15,479 nt of DNA from a bacterium (GCA_024276815.1 JAJRWM010000210.1:1-15479), one strand, 5' to 3'. Shown: positions 5,977-15,298, counted from the stretch's first letter. Program-made: numbers and translations. The notes: generated by a model not told the origin, from the sequence alone.

Positions 5977-6834
5977 ATGTATATGGTATCAATTAACGGT
6001 GAAATTTTTAAAGCTGATGAAGCCAGGATAAGTGTTTTTGACCGGGGGTTCTTGTATGGCGATCAGTGTTGCGAGACCATGCGGGTCTATAACGGCCAGA
6101 TCTTCAAACTGAACCGCCACTTAAAACGCCTGGAAAACTCATTGGCGATTCTCAAATTTTCGCCTCTTGACATTAACGCGGTTGAAAATCAAATCAGGAA
6201 TCTGTTGCTGAGCAGCGAACTGGACAACGCGACCGTGAGATTAAGCGTCAGCCGCGGCTGCGGTGAGGATGGTTTCCGGGCGTTTCCCAACCTGAAGCCC
6301 AATGTCGTCATCATTGTCAAAGCCTACCAGCCGTTGCCGTACGATAACTTTTCCAATGGCGTGGCTGTCGTTTTCAGTATGCTTAAGCGAATCAGCCCGG
6401 AAAGCTGGCCCCTGAACGTCAAGAATACCAACCTGAACAATGTTCTCGGGTTTCAGGAAGCCCAGGAAGCCAGGGCTTACGAGGCGATTATGCTTAATTC
6501 GGAAGGCTATGTTACCGAAGGTACGACCAGCAACGTTTTCTGGCTCTCGGAGGACCGACTGTATACTCCGGCCGATTACCTGGGACTTCTTCCCGGCATA
6601 ACCCGGGAAATCATCCTTGAGCTGGCGGAAAAACTTGGACTGAACACACTTCAGGGTGAATATTTCTCCGATGAGCTAATGGAGGCGGACGAAGTTTGCC
6701 TGGTTAACTCGATAATCGAGGTTCTGCCGGTCGCCAGCGTTGACGGTAAACCTATCCGCAGCGGCTCCGCCGGCCGATTCACCTCGCTGATCAGAGAAGC
6801 CTATCAGCATTTAGTCTTGTCTGAAACACGCTGA
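5977..6834 (+). CDS. Class-IV PLP-dependent aminotransferase (BCAT / D-amino-acid transaminase / aminodeoxychorismate lyase group)
   Basis: The product is 285 residues from the ATG at 5977, about the usual family length. It opens with VSINGEIFKADEARISVFDRGFLYGD and then ETMRVYNGQIFKLNRHLKRL, the standard fold-IV N-domain. K149 in NVKNTNLNNVLGFQEA is the expected Schiff-base lysine. EAIMLNSEGYVTEGTTSNVF (169-188) contains the cofactor-binding Glu, and GLLPGITRE follows. The motifs do not separate branched-chain aminotransferase from D-alanine transaminase or aminodeoxychorismate lyase. The GDQCCE segment, where relatives usually have GDG or GDS plus an aromatic residue, is unusual. An in-frame ATG at 5911 exists upstream, but homology begins after 5977. 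A GGGGG tract about 12 bases before 5977 is a weak ribosome site, and ATG 5983 is an alternative. The gene stands alone on the plus strand, so its pathway is not shown by context. Confidence 0.85.
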   Translation: MYMVSINGEIFKADEARISVFDRGFLYGDQCCETMRVYNGQIFKLNRHLKRLENSLAILKFSPLDINAVENQIRNLLLSSELDNATVRLSVSRGCGEDGFRAFPNLKPNVVIIVKAYQPLPYDNFSNGVAVVFSMLKRISPESWPLNVKNTNLNNVLGFQEAQEARAYEAIMLNSEGYVTEGTTSNVFWLSEDRLYTPADYLGLLPGITREIILELAEKLGLNTLQGEYFSDELMEADEVCLVNSIIEVLPVASVDGKPIRSGSAGRFTSLIREAYQHLVLSETR

Positions 6835-8147
6835 TCCGGCAAAGCGTAGTAAACGAAAATCAGGCACGCCAGGCTTGCCAGGACCTGGTTTAACGAATAA
6901 TAGACAGCGGCTCCCCGCCCGCCGTTGGTTTTCACCAGATATACTCCGACCGGCAGAACAGCCAAAGTTGTGACCAGTCTCAAAATAACGCCGGTTTTCA
7001 GCCGCTTAACAGCCAGGAGGACCGGCATGATGCCAAGGTCCAGTCCGCTTAAAGCGACGTAGAGCGCCAGATAAAAGACCAAGGCCTGGGCGTTGCTGTA
7101 ATCCTTGCCGTAGATCACCAGCACGTAGGGCACCAACAAAACGAAGACAATTGTCAGCACTAAAGAGAGACAACTTCCCAACACTGTAACTCTCCAGAAT
7201 CCCTTTTTCAGCCGGTCAAAATCCTGTTTCCCGTAAAGCTGGGACAATTTCGGCAACAAGCCCCGGCTGATCGTCCGGAAGAAAATCAACGGTACCGAAA
7301 GGATTTTATTGGCCACCTGATAATAGCCGACCACCTCGACGCCGGTAAAACGTCCCAGCAGAAAGATCGGCAGGTAATTAAAAACCCGGATCAGGCTGTT
7401 ATACATCCCGACCAGCATCCCCTGAGTGAGATAAGCCGTGATGGGAGTTATTTTTATCTGGGCCAGTAAATCAGAAAAACCGGGCAGTATTCTTTTACAT
7501 TCAGAGGGCAGCGACCTCATCAGAAAAAACGCCAGTGCCGTTCCCAGGAAGTAAGCGGCGACTGAGGCGTAGATCACTTCCCTCAACCCGCCGCCAAAAA
7601 CCAGAACGCTTATTAAAAACACGGCCCTTATCAAAGCGGCGCCGTTCTCCAGAACCGCCAGCCGCTTCATCTGCCGGGTTCCCTCAATGATCGAGGAGCC
7701 GTAGGTATAAAAGATCCCCAGGATAATCAACAACATCAGGGGCTGCGCCATTACGCCGATTGAACGCTGATGAAACAGCAGTTCCGCCAGCCCCGGAGCG
7801 ATCAGATAACCGATGCCGGCGACCGAGAAATGAACCAGGAATCCCAGTTTGACAAAAAAAGCCAGATAACGGGTTAATTCCTGATGGTCATCCCCGCCGG
7901 TAGCCGCGGCGACCTGGTTGATTGTCAAAGGTCCCAAGCCGAACTGGGTGAAAAGGCGTATTGTCCCAAGCAGCGAGAAAACCAGGGCGTAAACGCCGTA
8001 ATTAGCCGGTCTTAAAAGCCGCGCCAGGAAGATCGAGGTGATAAAGTTAATCCCCATGATGGCGGAACTGCCAATTTGCAGAGTGAGAACATCCTCGATA
8101 AATTTACTTTTGCAGGTGTTTTTAACTTTATTGATCAGTTTTGCCAT
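6804..8147 (-). CDS. Oligosaccharide/lipid-linked sugar flippase (Wzx/MOP superfamily)
   Basis: The product is 447 residues with roughly twelve to fourteen hydrophobic helices across its length. The N-terminus has the polysaccharide-biosynthesis-protein signature: VLTLQIGSSAIMGINFITSIFLARLLRPANYGVYALVFSLLG. The middle carries VVGYYQVANKILSVPLIFFRTISRGLLPKLSQL, also typical of Wzx-like exporters. It would flip an undecaprenyl-linked oligosaccharide across the inner membrane. It is the last gene of the glycosyltransferase cassette and overlaps the preceding gene by 20 bases, which implies coupled translation. Its 3' end overlaps the tail of the convergent aminotransferase gene by 31 bases, with no terminator seen there. 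No polymerase or initiating glycosyl-1-phosphate transferase lies in the window, so the final polymer cannot be named. Confidence 0.88.
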   Translation of the reverse strand: MAKLINKVKNTCKSKFIEDVLTLQIGSSAIMGINFITSIFLARLLRPANYGVYALVFSLLGTIRLFTQFGLGPLTINQVAAATGGDDHQELTRYLAFFVKLGFLVHFSVAGIGYLIAPGLAELLFHQRSIGVMAQPLMLLIILGIFYTYGSSIIEGTRQMKRLAVLENGAALIRAVFLISVLVFGGGLREVIYASVAAYFLGTALAFFLMRSLPSECKRILPGFSDLLAQIKITPITAYLTQGMLVGMYNSLIRVFNYLPIFLLGRFTGVEVVGYYQVANKILSVPLIFFRTISRGLLPKLSQLYGKQDFDRLKKGFWRVTVLGSCLSLVLTIVFVLLVPYVLVIYGKDYSNAQALVFYLALYVALSGLDLGIMPVLLAVKRLKTGVILRLVTTLAVLPVGVYLVKTNGGRGAAVYYSLNQVLASLACLIFVYYALPDQRVSDKTKC

Positions 8148-9216
8148 CTGTAATCGCCCTGAATTCCTGAACCAGCCTGTCAGCCAAACGCTCCAGACTA
8201 TGCTCTTGCGCCACCAGATATCTTAACTTCGCGGTTAGTTTTTTCAGGGATTCATCATTTATTTTGGTTAGTGAATAAATCCTTTGAGCCAAGGATTGAT
8301 AATCACCCTCGGGGAAGATCAAATCCTGATGAACGGCTTCCAGCAACCTGACGCCCGCCTGATTACTGGTGATTATGGGCTTGCCGGCGGCCATCGCCTC
8401 CAGGATTACCTTATCCAGGCTGCCGGTTTTACTGGTGTTAACAAAGATATCCCCCGAGCAGTACCACTTTAACACATCTTGCGGCGAACAGGCCGGGATA
8501 AAATCGATCTGCTTTTCCAGGTTGTTTTCCCGGCAAAAATCACGCAGTCGCTTCAGGTACGGCTCATCGCCGGGGGTGATAATACCGCCCACAAGATAAA
8601 ACCGGGGCTTGCCGATCAACCGGCGGTTGATTATCTCGGCGGCCGCCTTTAAAAAAGTCAGGAGGTCTTTGCGGGGGCTGATCCGCCCAATAGTCACGAT
8701 CTTGGTCTGTTCTCCCTTATCCGGAGAATCGGTAAAATCAAATTGTGCTATCGGTATCCCCTGCCCAACGACGCTTACTTTACCTGAAGGGAGGCGATAG
8801 CCCTGCGCTGTCGAGGTAAAAATACGGTTCGCCAGCCGGGAAGCTGTTTTCAGGGTGAAACTCACCTGACCGTGGGCGTACCATAAGGTCAGGGGAATCG
8901 CCAGCGCCTTGGCCCAGGGGCTTAGAAAGACAAGGTATTTGGGGGACATGTGGCAAAAGACAAGATCGTAATCATCTTGCGCCAGCCGGGTATTGGCGAA
9001 CTGAAAAAAGCGGCCCAAACGAATAAGGCGGCCAAGGTTCTTTTCTTTACCCAGCGAATAGATCTCAACATTGGCCGGCCAGTCCCCGCCACGGTGTTCC
9101 AGGGTAACCACGGTCAGCTTTTCCAGCCGCCGGGATAATGCCTTGATCCATTCGCAGACAAATCCCAGGATGGGATCGTCGGGCGCCACTTTTTGCGTCA
9201 CCATCAGCACTTTCAT
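8128..9216 (-). CDS. GT4-type glycosyltransferase with variant EX7E motif
   Basis: The product is 362 residues with the two-domain GT-B fold. It starts with MKVLMVTQKVAPDDPILGFVCEWIKALS. The donor-binding half begins near IVTIGRISPRKDLLTFLKAA and includes a conserved loop at SKTGSLDKVILEAMAAGKPIITSNQAG. The second Glu of the EX7E motif is present (VILEAM) but the first position is Gly, as in a subgroup of GT4 enzymes carrying a TGSLDKV(V/I)LEAM motif. Expected to be cytoplasmic or membrane-associated, adding a sugar from a nucleotide donor to a lipid-linked glycan. Donor and linkage cannot be read from sequence. Its ATG overlaps the stop of the upstream glycosyltransferase by 4 bases. Confidence 0.85.
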   Translation of the reverse strand: MKVLMVTQKVAPDDPILGFVCEWIKALSRRLEKLTVVTLEHRGGDWPANVEIYSLGKEKNLGRLIRLGRFFQFANTRLAQDDYDLVFCHMSPKYLVFLSPWAKALAIPLTLWYAHGQVSFTLKTASRLANRIFTSTAQGYRLPSGKVSVVGQGIPIAQFDFTDSPDKGEQTKIVTIGRISPRKDLLTFLKAAAEIINRRLIGKPRFYLVGGIITPGDEPYLKRLRDFCRENNLEKQIDFIPACSPQDVLKWYCSGDIFVNTSKTGSLDKVILEAMAAGKPIITSNQAGVRLLEAVHQDLIFPEGDYQSLAQRIYSLTKINDESLKKLTAKLRYLVAQEHSLERLADRLVQEFRAITDGKTDQ

Positions 9217-10361
9217 AAGGGACGCGTCCTCCGCCAGCCGTCGATTAACAGCCTGACCGTATTATCAAAATGAAACTCGTTCACTCTTTCGCGGGCCCGC
9301 CGCCCCATTTTTTCTCTCACCCGGGGATTATTCAACAAATAGATTATCTGCTCAGCCAACTTCCGGTAGTCGCCGATTCCGGTTAGCAAACCGGTTTTTT
9401 GATCCTGGATAATTTCTGAAGCGCCGGCGGTCAGGGTACAAACCACCGGTTTGGCCGCCGCGCCGGCCTCGACCAACACCCGGCCAAACCCCTCAAAAAC
9501 GGAAGTCAGCAAAAAGACATCGCAAGCGGTGTAGTAAGCGGGGAGGGCTTGATAACCGACGGCCCCGGTCAAAACGACGTAATCCTCCATTTTTTTTTCC
9601 TTAATCACTCTTTCGAGCCGGTCTCTTTCCTTGCCGTCGCCAACGATGACAAACTTAACCTTTTCGAGTATTTCTTTTACCAGTTGAGCGGCCTTTAAGA
9701 GAGTGTCATAATCTTTTGCCGGCACCAGCCGCCCAACACTTAAAACTAAAAATTCGTTCCCGTCTTTTAAATATTTTCGCCTGATCTCGATACCGCTTGC
9801 TGATTGAAAGTTTTCCAGATTGATACCTATGGGACAAACAAAGATCCGGTTTTCTTCCAGGCCCAGATCGATTAATCTATCTTTAATCGTCCGGCTCACC
9901 ACTCTCAGAGAAGCGGCTCGCCTTATCAAATATTTTCCCAGAGGACTTAATATTTTATTCTTCCAGTCTTCAGCAAGCCAGTAGGGATTATCGAAAAAGT
10001 CCGAATGAAGCTGAATGTTGAGCGGCACGTTAAAACGCTTCGCCAAAAGATAACCGACCGGACCGCTATAAAAAGGTTCCTGAACCGTGATCAGGTCACA
10101 GGTTTCATCTTTCAGAATTTCCTTGCCCAGGTTCCAGGCGTCCCACAGAAACCGCCAATTCCATCGTGAATGGCTGGGAACAACCTCCAGGTTTTCCGTT
10201 AAATGATGGCGGGTATATTCCGCCGGTTCGTTTGGTGTTTTACAAATGATAGTTAGTTTGTCGAGTTTCCCGGCATAGACAACTTGCCGGTTTTGGGATT
10301 CATTAAGCGGAGCTTGGTTTTTCGCCATTCTGCGGTCAAGCCCGAGAGCAAGTATTTTCAT
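9213..10361 (-). CDS. GT4-type glycosyltransferase
   Basis: The product is 382 residues with a GT-B fold. The acceptor domain contains DLITVQEPFYSGPVGYLLAKRFNVPLNIQLHSDFF. The donor domain opens with LVLSVGRLVPAKDYDTLLKAA and carries VIVGDGKERDRLERVI. It ends with the full EX7E motif in SVFEGFGRVLVEAGAAAKPVV and the usual helix after EIIQDQKTGLL. These are retaining GT4 features, for assembly of a surface glycan. The start and stop overlap both neighbours by 4 bases, so the three transferases are one translational unit. The N-terminus (MKILALGLDRRMAKNQ) lacks the glycine-rich loop common in this family but is otherwise ordinary. Sugar specificity is unknown. Confidence 0.87.
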   Translation of the reverse strand: MKILALGLDRRMAKNQAPLNESQNRQVVYAGKLDKLTIICKTPNEPAEYTRHHLTENLEVVPSHSRWNWRFLWDAWNLGKEILKDETCDLITVQEPFYSGPVGYLLAKRFNVPLNIQLHSDFFDNPYWLAEDWKNKILSPLGKYLIRRAASLRVVSRTIKDRLIDLGLEENRIFVCPIGINLENFQSASGIEIRRKYLKDGNEFLVLSVGRLVPAKDYDTLLKAAQLVKEILEKVKFVIVGDGKERDRLERVIKEKKMEDYVVLTGAVGYQALPAYYTACDVFLLTSVFEGFGRVLVEAGAAAKPVVCTLTAGASEIIQDQKTGLLTGIGDYRKLAEQIIYLLNNPRVREKMGRRARERVNEFHFDNTVRLLIDGWRRTRPL

Positions 10362-11479
10362 AGCTCGCCGGCTGTTTTCTTTATCAGCTCGTAAGTCTCG
10401 CCAAAACAGCGTTCCCAGGAATATCGCTCGACAGTCTTTTGCCCGGCGGCAACCAACCGCTGTACCAAAGCGGAGTCTTCCAGCACAGACATAACAGCGT
10501 TTTTTAAAGTTTCAGTACCTACTGAGTTAACCAAAAGACCGCTTTTCTGATTTGAAATAATTTCCGGCAAGGCCCCGGTATTAGAAGCCAGGACGGGAAC
10601 CGAAACGGCCATCGCCTCCAGTATGACATGAGGAAACGATTCGCTGGTGCTTAAAAGTAGCAGCAACCTTGAGTTTTTAATAACGCTCAAGGTCTGTTTT
10701 ATTGACAAACGGCCAAGAAGATGAACCCGATCCTTTAAATTCAACTTGCCAGCCAAATTTGCCAGCTTGTTTTTTAACGGCCCGTCGCCAACAATAACCA
10801 GGTGATATTGAGCCGACAAAACCTTCAGCAGTTTAATCGCGCGATCAAACTGTTTCAAAGGAATCAGCCGGCCAACGCATACCAGATATTGGGGGGGTAA
10901 CCTTATTTTAATTTCCTCCGGAGGCTGAGCGACGAAACCATTCGGGATAACGTTAATTTCTTTTACCTGGTAATCCCAGTTGGCGACAATGTTTTTCAAA
11001 AAAACAGAGGGTACGATCACCGAACTGGCTTGAACCGCCGGGTAGTTCCTGGCCCGCCGCAGAAAGTTGAAGATCAGGCCGTTTTTCTTGTTAAAGCCAG
11101 CCATACCCAACTGGGTAAGGCCTTTTCGCGAAGCGACCTCCCAGGCGTAATCAGCGACCACCTTGTTTATTTGATGCTTTTTCAGGATCCGGTTGGCCTG
11201 GAGGGCTTCCGCGAACAAGCCGTTGGCGAAGATTAAGTCAGCGGTGACGCCATGACTGACAATCGCCTGAACAACTTCGTTAAAGCGTTTTTGGGACCAT
11301 TTCCTTCTTAACACGGAATGGACAGGATATTCCCTTGCCTCATCAAGCGGCTGATCGCTCAGGGTCACGACTTTTACCGTCTCGCCGGCTTGCTTCAGGG
11401 AGTCAGCCAGTTTAGGGATATAGGTGGCCGGCCCGCCGATGTCAGGAGGAAAGATTCCGGTAACGAGTAATATTTCCAT
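10358..11479 (-). CDS. GT4-type glycosyltransferase, first gene of the glycan cassette
   Basis: The product is 373 residues. The N-terminus MEILLVTGIFPPDIGGPATYIPKLADSL is the typical GT4 start, with a glycine-rich acceptor loop. The donor domain has VCVGRLIPLKQFDRAIKLLKVL, LVIVGDGPLKNKL, and a complete EX7E motif in SESFPHVILEAMAVSVPVLASNTGALPEII. The predicted role is transfer of a sugar to the growing lipid-linked oligosaccharide that the flippase encoded three genes on would export. It starts 159 bases after purF ends, probably under separate control, with a modest ribosome site (AGGG) 9 bases before the ATG. No donor specificity can be assigned. Confidence 0.88.
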   Translation of the reverse strand: MEILLVTGIFPPDIGGPATYIPKLADSLKQAGETVKVVTLSDQPLDEAREYPVHSVLRRKWSQKRFNEVVQAIVSHGVTADLIFANGLFAEALQANRILKKHQINKVVADYAWEVASRKGLTQLGMAGFNKKNGLIFNFLRRARNYPAVQASSVIVPSVFLKNIVANWDYQVKEINVIPNGFVAQPPEEIKIRLPPQYLVCVGRLIPLKQFDRAIKLLKVLSAQYHLVIVGDGPLKNKLANLAGKLNLKDRVHLLGRLSIKQTLSVIKNSRLLLLLSTSESFPHVILEAMAVSVPVLASNTGALPEIISNQKSGLLVNSVGTETLKNAVMSVLEDSALVQRLVAAGQKTVERYSWERCFGETYELIKKTAGEL

Positions 11480-11638
11480 TACTGTTTACCCTGCGAAGTA
11501 TTGCCTTACAAGGGCCTTGCTTCTCATAGTGGATTTTATTTATCGTAAAACAGGTCCCGGTTACTTGGTTTACCTTTACCGTCCAAGCAGTCACAGGTCG
11601 GCGGATTCAGGTTTTCGGCAGAAGAATCGTAATCCGCC
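11480..11638. other. Intergenic region between purF and the glycan cassette, with a stem-loop
   Basis: Directly after the purF stop, arms AATCCGCC (11631-11638) and GGCGGATT (11600-11607) are perfect complements around a 23-base loop. No T-run follows on the minus strand, so a classical intrinsic terminator is not shown. Nearer the glycosyltransferase start the minus strand is AT-rich (around 11530-11545), which may hold a promoter, but no hexamer pair is convincing. No ORF with recognisable features is present. Confidence 0.4.
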
Positions 11639-13075
11639 CTAAACCAGTTCCAGTTGTTCTTCATCAATAATTTTTTTGGGAAGACGGCTATCGGCCTGTT
11701 TATAATTGAATTTGAGGGGATAATTCACGTTAAAACAGGCGGTACAGAAAGCGACTTCCTTTGAGTCAACAGCCTTAAGCATACCTTCATGGCTTAAATA
11801 AGACAAACTGTCGGCCTGAAGATATTTCCTGATCTGTTCCGAAGACGCGTCCGCGGCGATAAGATCCTTACGGTTAGGCGTATCTATGCCGAAAAAACAG
11901 GAATGGGCTATGGGAGGAGAGCTGAGACCGAAATGTATTTCCTTCGCTCCGGCATGGCGTAGCAACCCGACGATTTTACGGCTGGTCGTCCCGCGCACCA
12001 GTGAATCATCGATAACAATAACCCGTTTGCCGGCGAGCACGGCCGGCACCGGGTTCAGCTTGATTTCGACGCCCAGGTCCCGAATGATCTGCATGGGCTG
12101 AATAAAGGTCCGGCCAACATAACGGTTACGTATTAACCCATAGTCAAAGGGGATGCCGGAGGCCTGGGAATAACCAAGAGCCGCGCTGACACCCGAGTCC
12201 GGCACCGGAATGACAATATCCGCCTCGATCCTGACCTCCCTGGCCAGTTGAGCGCCAAAAGCCTTGCGCACCTGGTGGACGCTCTTGCCGTTAATCACGC
12301 TGTCGGGCCGGGAAAAATAAATATATTCAAAAATACAAAAATTGTTGTCGGTCTTTTCCCAGGGCTTAATGGAGCGCAGACCGTCTTTATCAATTATGAC
12401 TATTTCGCCCGGTTCAATATCCCTGACATATTCCGCCTTAATCAGATCAAGCGCGCAGGTCTCGGAGCTTAAGACATAGGAGTTGTTTATTTTCCCCAGG
12501 ACCAACGGCCGGAGACCATTGGGATCGCGGGCGCCGATCAAGGCGTTTTGCCGCATTACAAGAAGTGAATAAGCGCCCTTGACCTGTTTCAGGGCCTCAA
12601 TCAGGGTATCAATAAATTTCAGTTTTTGGGAACGGGCCATCAGGTGCAGGATGATCTCGGTATCCATAGATGACTGAAAAATTGAACCTTCATCCTCAAG
12701 CCTGGTACAGAGTTCGTTATAATTAATCAGGTTGCCGTTATGGGCAATAGCGATTGAACCGCGGGAATATTCGGCGACAAAAGGTTGAGCGTTCTTTAAA
12801 AGCGAGGCGCCCGCGGTGGAATAACGGACATGACCGATACAAAGATGCCCAACATTGAGCCGTTCTACTCGGGTACCCTTAAAGACCTTGGAGACCAGCC
12901 CCATGCCCCGAAAGGGAATCATCTTTTCCCCGTCGCTGACAACAATACCGGCGCTTTCCTGCCCCCGGTGTTGCAGAGCGTAAAGTCCCATATAGGTCAG
13001 CTGCATGGCGTTGGCATCGCCATAGACCCCGAAAACCCCGCATTCGTCGTGAAATTTATCGACTGAAGTAGCCAC
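11639..13075 (-). CDS. purF: Amidophosphoribosyltransferase
   Basis: The product is 478 residues. It makes 5-phosphoribosylamine from PRPP and glutamine, the committed step of purine synthesis. The N-terminal Ntn glutaminase domain has nucleophile C12 after an 11-residue propeptide (DEC-GVFGV), followed by YALQHRGQESAGI and GHVRYSTAG. The C-terminal phosphoribosyltransferase domain has the PRPP loop VIVIDDSLVRGTTS (352-365). Four cysteines (C247, C393, C444, C447) match the [4Fe-4S] ligands of the Bacillus-type enzyme, so this is the oxygen-labile, propeptide-processed class. It starts at GTG 13075, with AGAGG 6 bases upstream. The start lies inside the 3' end of purL (20-base overlap), indicating translational coupling to purL. 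Confidence 0.97.
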   Translation of the reverse strand: MATSVDKFHDECGVFGVYGDANAMQLTYMGLYALQHRGQESAGIVVSDGEKMIPFRGMGLVSKVFKGTRVERLNVGHLCIGHVRYSTAGASLLKNAQPFVAEYSRGSIAIAHNGNLINYNELCTRLEDEGSIFQSSMDTEIILHLMARSQKLKFIDTLIEALKQVKGAYSLLVMRQNALIGARDPNGLRPLVLGKINNSYVLSSETCALDLIKAEYVRDIEPGEIVIIDKDGLRSIKPWEKTDNNFCIFEYIYFSRPDSVINGKSVHQVRKAFGAQLAREVRIEADIVIPVPDSGVSAALGYSQASGIPFDYGLIRNRYVGRTFIQPMQIIRDLGVEIKLNPVPAVLAGKRVIVIDDSLVRGTTSRKIVGLLRHAGAKEIHFGLSSPPIAHSCFFGIDTPNRKDLIAADASSEQIRKYLQADSLSYLSHEGMLKAVDSKEVAFCTACFNVNYPLKFNYKQADSRLPKKIIDEEQLELV

Positions 13076-13298
13076 TGATCGCCTCTCTACACTTACTGTT
13101 TATTTTTACGCTGGCTATATTTATCAAATCATTAATAACCAGAGCGTCTGAACTGACATTGCCCAACTTTAGAGCCTGAAGGCCCTTTTCCTCCGCGACA
13201 CCAAGAAAAGCGTCTTCGTTGCCTGCCGATATAGACACAACCGCCGTCTGGTTAGTTTCTCCAAACAACGCGGCGTCAGCTCGCGTTTTGATATCAAG
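13056..13298 (-). pseudogene. purL: Detached C-terminal tail of purL, in frame after a TAA
   Basis: Immediately after the TAA at 13299-13301 the same frame continues for 80 sense codons: LDIKTRADAALFGETNQTAVVSIS, then EDAFLGVAEEKGLQALKLGNV and SDALVINDLI, ending in a TAA at 13056. This is the normal PurL C-terminus (LFGE...VVS...G.V). The tail shows no decay, and its end overlaps the purF start, so it was part of purL until very recently or still is, if the TAA is a sequence error. A TTG at 13268 could open it as a separate ORF but has no good ribosome site. Confidence 0.85.
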
Positions 13299-15269
13299 TT
13301 AGATTTCAGCTCCCAGGATATTGTTTTTATTCATAACACAGCTTTCAGCCAGGGCGACCGCCAGTCCGCCGTCGGAAAGATCATGAGCGGAATTCAGAAT
13401 TCGCTTATCGGCTAACAGCAACAGGGTCTCTATTAATTTCAGCTCGCTTGTCAGATCGACTGGCGGCGGCGCGCCGGCGACTTTTCCGTGAATTGTTTTC
13501 AGGTATTCACTGCCCCCCAGGTGACAGTCCGGCCGCCCCAGCAGGTAAACAAGATCGCCAGCCTGTCTAAACCAGGCGGTAACAGCCTTGCTAACATCCG
13601 CGAGTACGCCGACCATCCCGATTGTCGGCGTCGGATAGATCGCTTCATTGGCGCTTTCGTTGTAAAAACTCACGTTCCCGCTGATCACCGGGGTCCGAAG
13701 CGCTTCGCAGGCTTCGCTCAGACCGTCAACCGCCCGCTCGAACTGATAGAACACCTCAGGCTTCAGGGGATTGCCAAAATTCAAACAGTCGGTAACCGCT
13801 AACGGCCTGGCGCCGCTGACCGCCAGGTTGCGGGCTGCTTCGCAGATAATCGACTTGCCGCCGGTTCCGGGATCGAGGTAAAGATAACGGGCGTTGCCGT
13901 CAATGGTCAAAGCGATGCCCAGTTCACTGTCTTTGATCCTCAGGACAGCGGCGTCACTGCCGGGCAAAACGACCGTATCAGTCCGTACCAGGTGGTCATA
14001 CTGCTCATAGACCCATTCCTTGCTGGCGATACTGGGCGACGTCAGTAAATCGATTAATACTTTATTATAATCAGCGGGTTGCGGGATTTGTTCCGGGTCG
14101 AAGTGGTGTAGCTCCTCCAGATAAGCCGGGACCTGGCTGACTTGCCGATACTGGGGGGCGCCGTCAGTCAAAGCTTCGGCCGGGATCTCGGCGTAAATCC
14201 GGTCGCCTTCCTTAATACGCAAGACGCCGTCATCCGTCACCTCGCCGATAACAGCGAACTGCAAATCCCACTTACGGAAAATCGCCTCGATTTCCCGCTC
14301 GCAGCCGGCCTTGCCGACCACCAGCATTCTTTCCTGTGATTCGGACAGCATAATCTCATAGGGGGTCATACCGGCTTCCCGCCGGGGCACTTTTTCCAGG
14401 TTCAGGGTAATCCCGTTCCCGGCCCGGCTGGCCATTTCGCTGGAGGAACTGGTAAGTCCCGCCGCGCCCATATCCTGGATGCCGGTTAACAGGCCTTTCT
14501 TAATCAGCTCCAGGCTGGCTTCCAGGAGTAATTTTTCGGTAAAGGGATCGCCAATCTGGACATTGGGACGCTTAGCCGCTGAAGCCTCGCTCAGTTCCTC
14601 GGAAGCGAAGGTCGCGCCGTGGATCCCGTCCAGGCCGGTGGTTGAACCGACGTAAATAACCGGATTGCCAACTCCCGAGGCTGACCCCTTAACGATATTT
14701 TCGTGTTTGATAATGCCGACGCACATCGCGTTAACCAAGGGATTATCGCGGTAACAGTCCTCAAAATAGACTTCCCCGCCGACGGTCGGCACTCCCATAC
14801 AGTTGCCGTAGTCGGCGATTCCCGAGACGATATGCTCAAAAAGGTACCGGGTCCGCGCTTCCCTGAGGTCCCCGAAGCGCAACGAGTTCAGCAGGGCAAT
14901 CGGGCGGGCGCCCATGGTAAAGATATCCCGCAGGATTCCGCCAACCCCGGTTGCGGCGCCCTGGTAAGGTTCAATCGCGCTGGGATGGTTATGGCTTTCC
15001 ACTTTCATCACCACCGCCAGCCCTTCGCCGATATCGACAATCCCGGCGTTTTCCCCCGGCCCCTGGAGCACCCAGGGCGCCTTGGTGGGGAACCGGTCCA
15101 GGATCGGCTTGGAAGTTTTATAGGAACAATGTTCCGACCACATCACCGAGAATATGCCCAATTCGGTGAAGCTGGGTTCCCGTCCCAGGATTTTTTCAAT
15201 TTTCTGATATTCTTCCTCGGTCAAACCATGTTGAGCGATTATCTGAGGAGTTATCCGGGTTTCAGTCAT
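13299..15269 (-). CDS. purL: Phosphoribosylformylglycinamidine synthase subunit PurL, ended early by an in-frame TAA
   Basis: The product is 656 residues from ATG 15269. It converts FGAR to FGAM with ATP and ammonia supplied by PurQ, with PurS in the small-PurL class. [15 protein letters not shown] (37-51) carries the expected catalytic His47. [23 protein letters not shown] (89-111) and [13 protein letters not shown] mark the first AIRS-like half, and [19 protein letters not shown] plus [14 protein letters not shown] mark the second. With the downstream tail the total is about 737 residues, the usual small-PurL length. The frame ends prematurely at TAA 13299-13301 after ILGAEI. The GAGGT ribosome site fits ATG 15269, whereas the 13 residues encoded upstream (from 15308) are not conserved and overlap the promoter. 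Neither purQ nor purS is in the window. Confidence 0.95.
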   Translation of the reverse strand: MTETRITPQIIAQHGLTEEEYQKIEKILGREPSFTELGIFSVMWSEHCSYKTSKPILDRFPTKAPWVLQGPGENAGIVDIGEGLAVVMKVESHNHPSAIEPYQGAATGVGGILRDIFTMGARPIALLNSLRFGDLREARTRYLFEHIVSGIADYGNCMGVPTVGGEVYFEDCYRDNPLVNAMCVGIIKHENIVKGSASGVGNPVIYVGSTTGLDGIHGATFASEELSEASAAKRPNVQIGDPFTEKLLLEASLELIKKGLLTGIQDMGAAGLTSSSSEMASRAGNGITLNLEKVPRREAGMTPYEIMLSESQERMLVVGKAGCEREIEAIFRKWDLQFAVIGEVTDDGVLRIKEGDRIYAEIPAEALTDGAPQYRQVSQVPAYLEELHHFDPEQIPQPADYNKVLIDLLTSPSIASKEWVYEQYDHLVRTDTVVLPGSDAAVLRIKDSELGIALTIDGNARYLYLDPGTGGKSIICEAARNLAVSGARPLAVTDCLNFGNPLKPEVFYQFERAVDGLSEACEALRTPVISGNVSFYNESANEAIYPTPTIGMVGVLADVSKAVTAWFRQAGDLVYLLGRPDCHLGGSEYLKTIHGKVAGAPPPVDLTSELKLIETLLLLADKRILNSAHDLSDGGLAVALAESCVMNKNNILGAEI

Positions 15270-15298
15270 CAAGACCTCTTTGGCTTTTAATGAGTAAG

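Noticed and set aside
11600-11638. Rho-independent terminator after purF
   Set aside because: The stem is good, but the loop is long (23 bases) and no T-run follows on the minus strand.
13299-13301. The TAA in purL as a recoded selenocysteine or pyrrolysine codon, or as a frameshift
   Set aside because: Selenocysteine uses TGA and pyrrolysine uses TAG. The homologous tail continues in the same frame, so no indel is involved.
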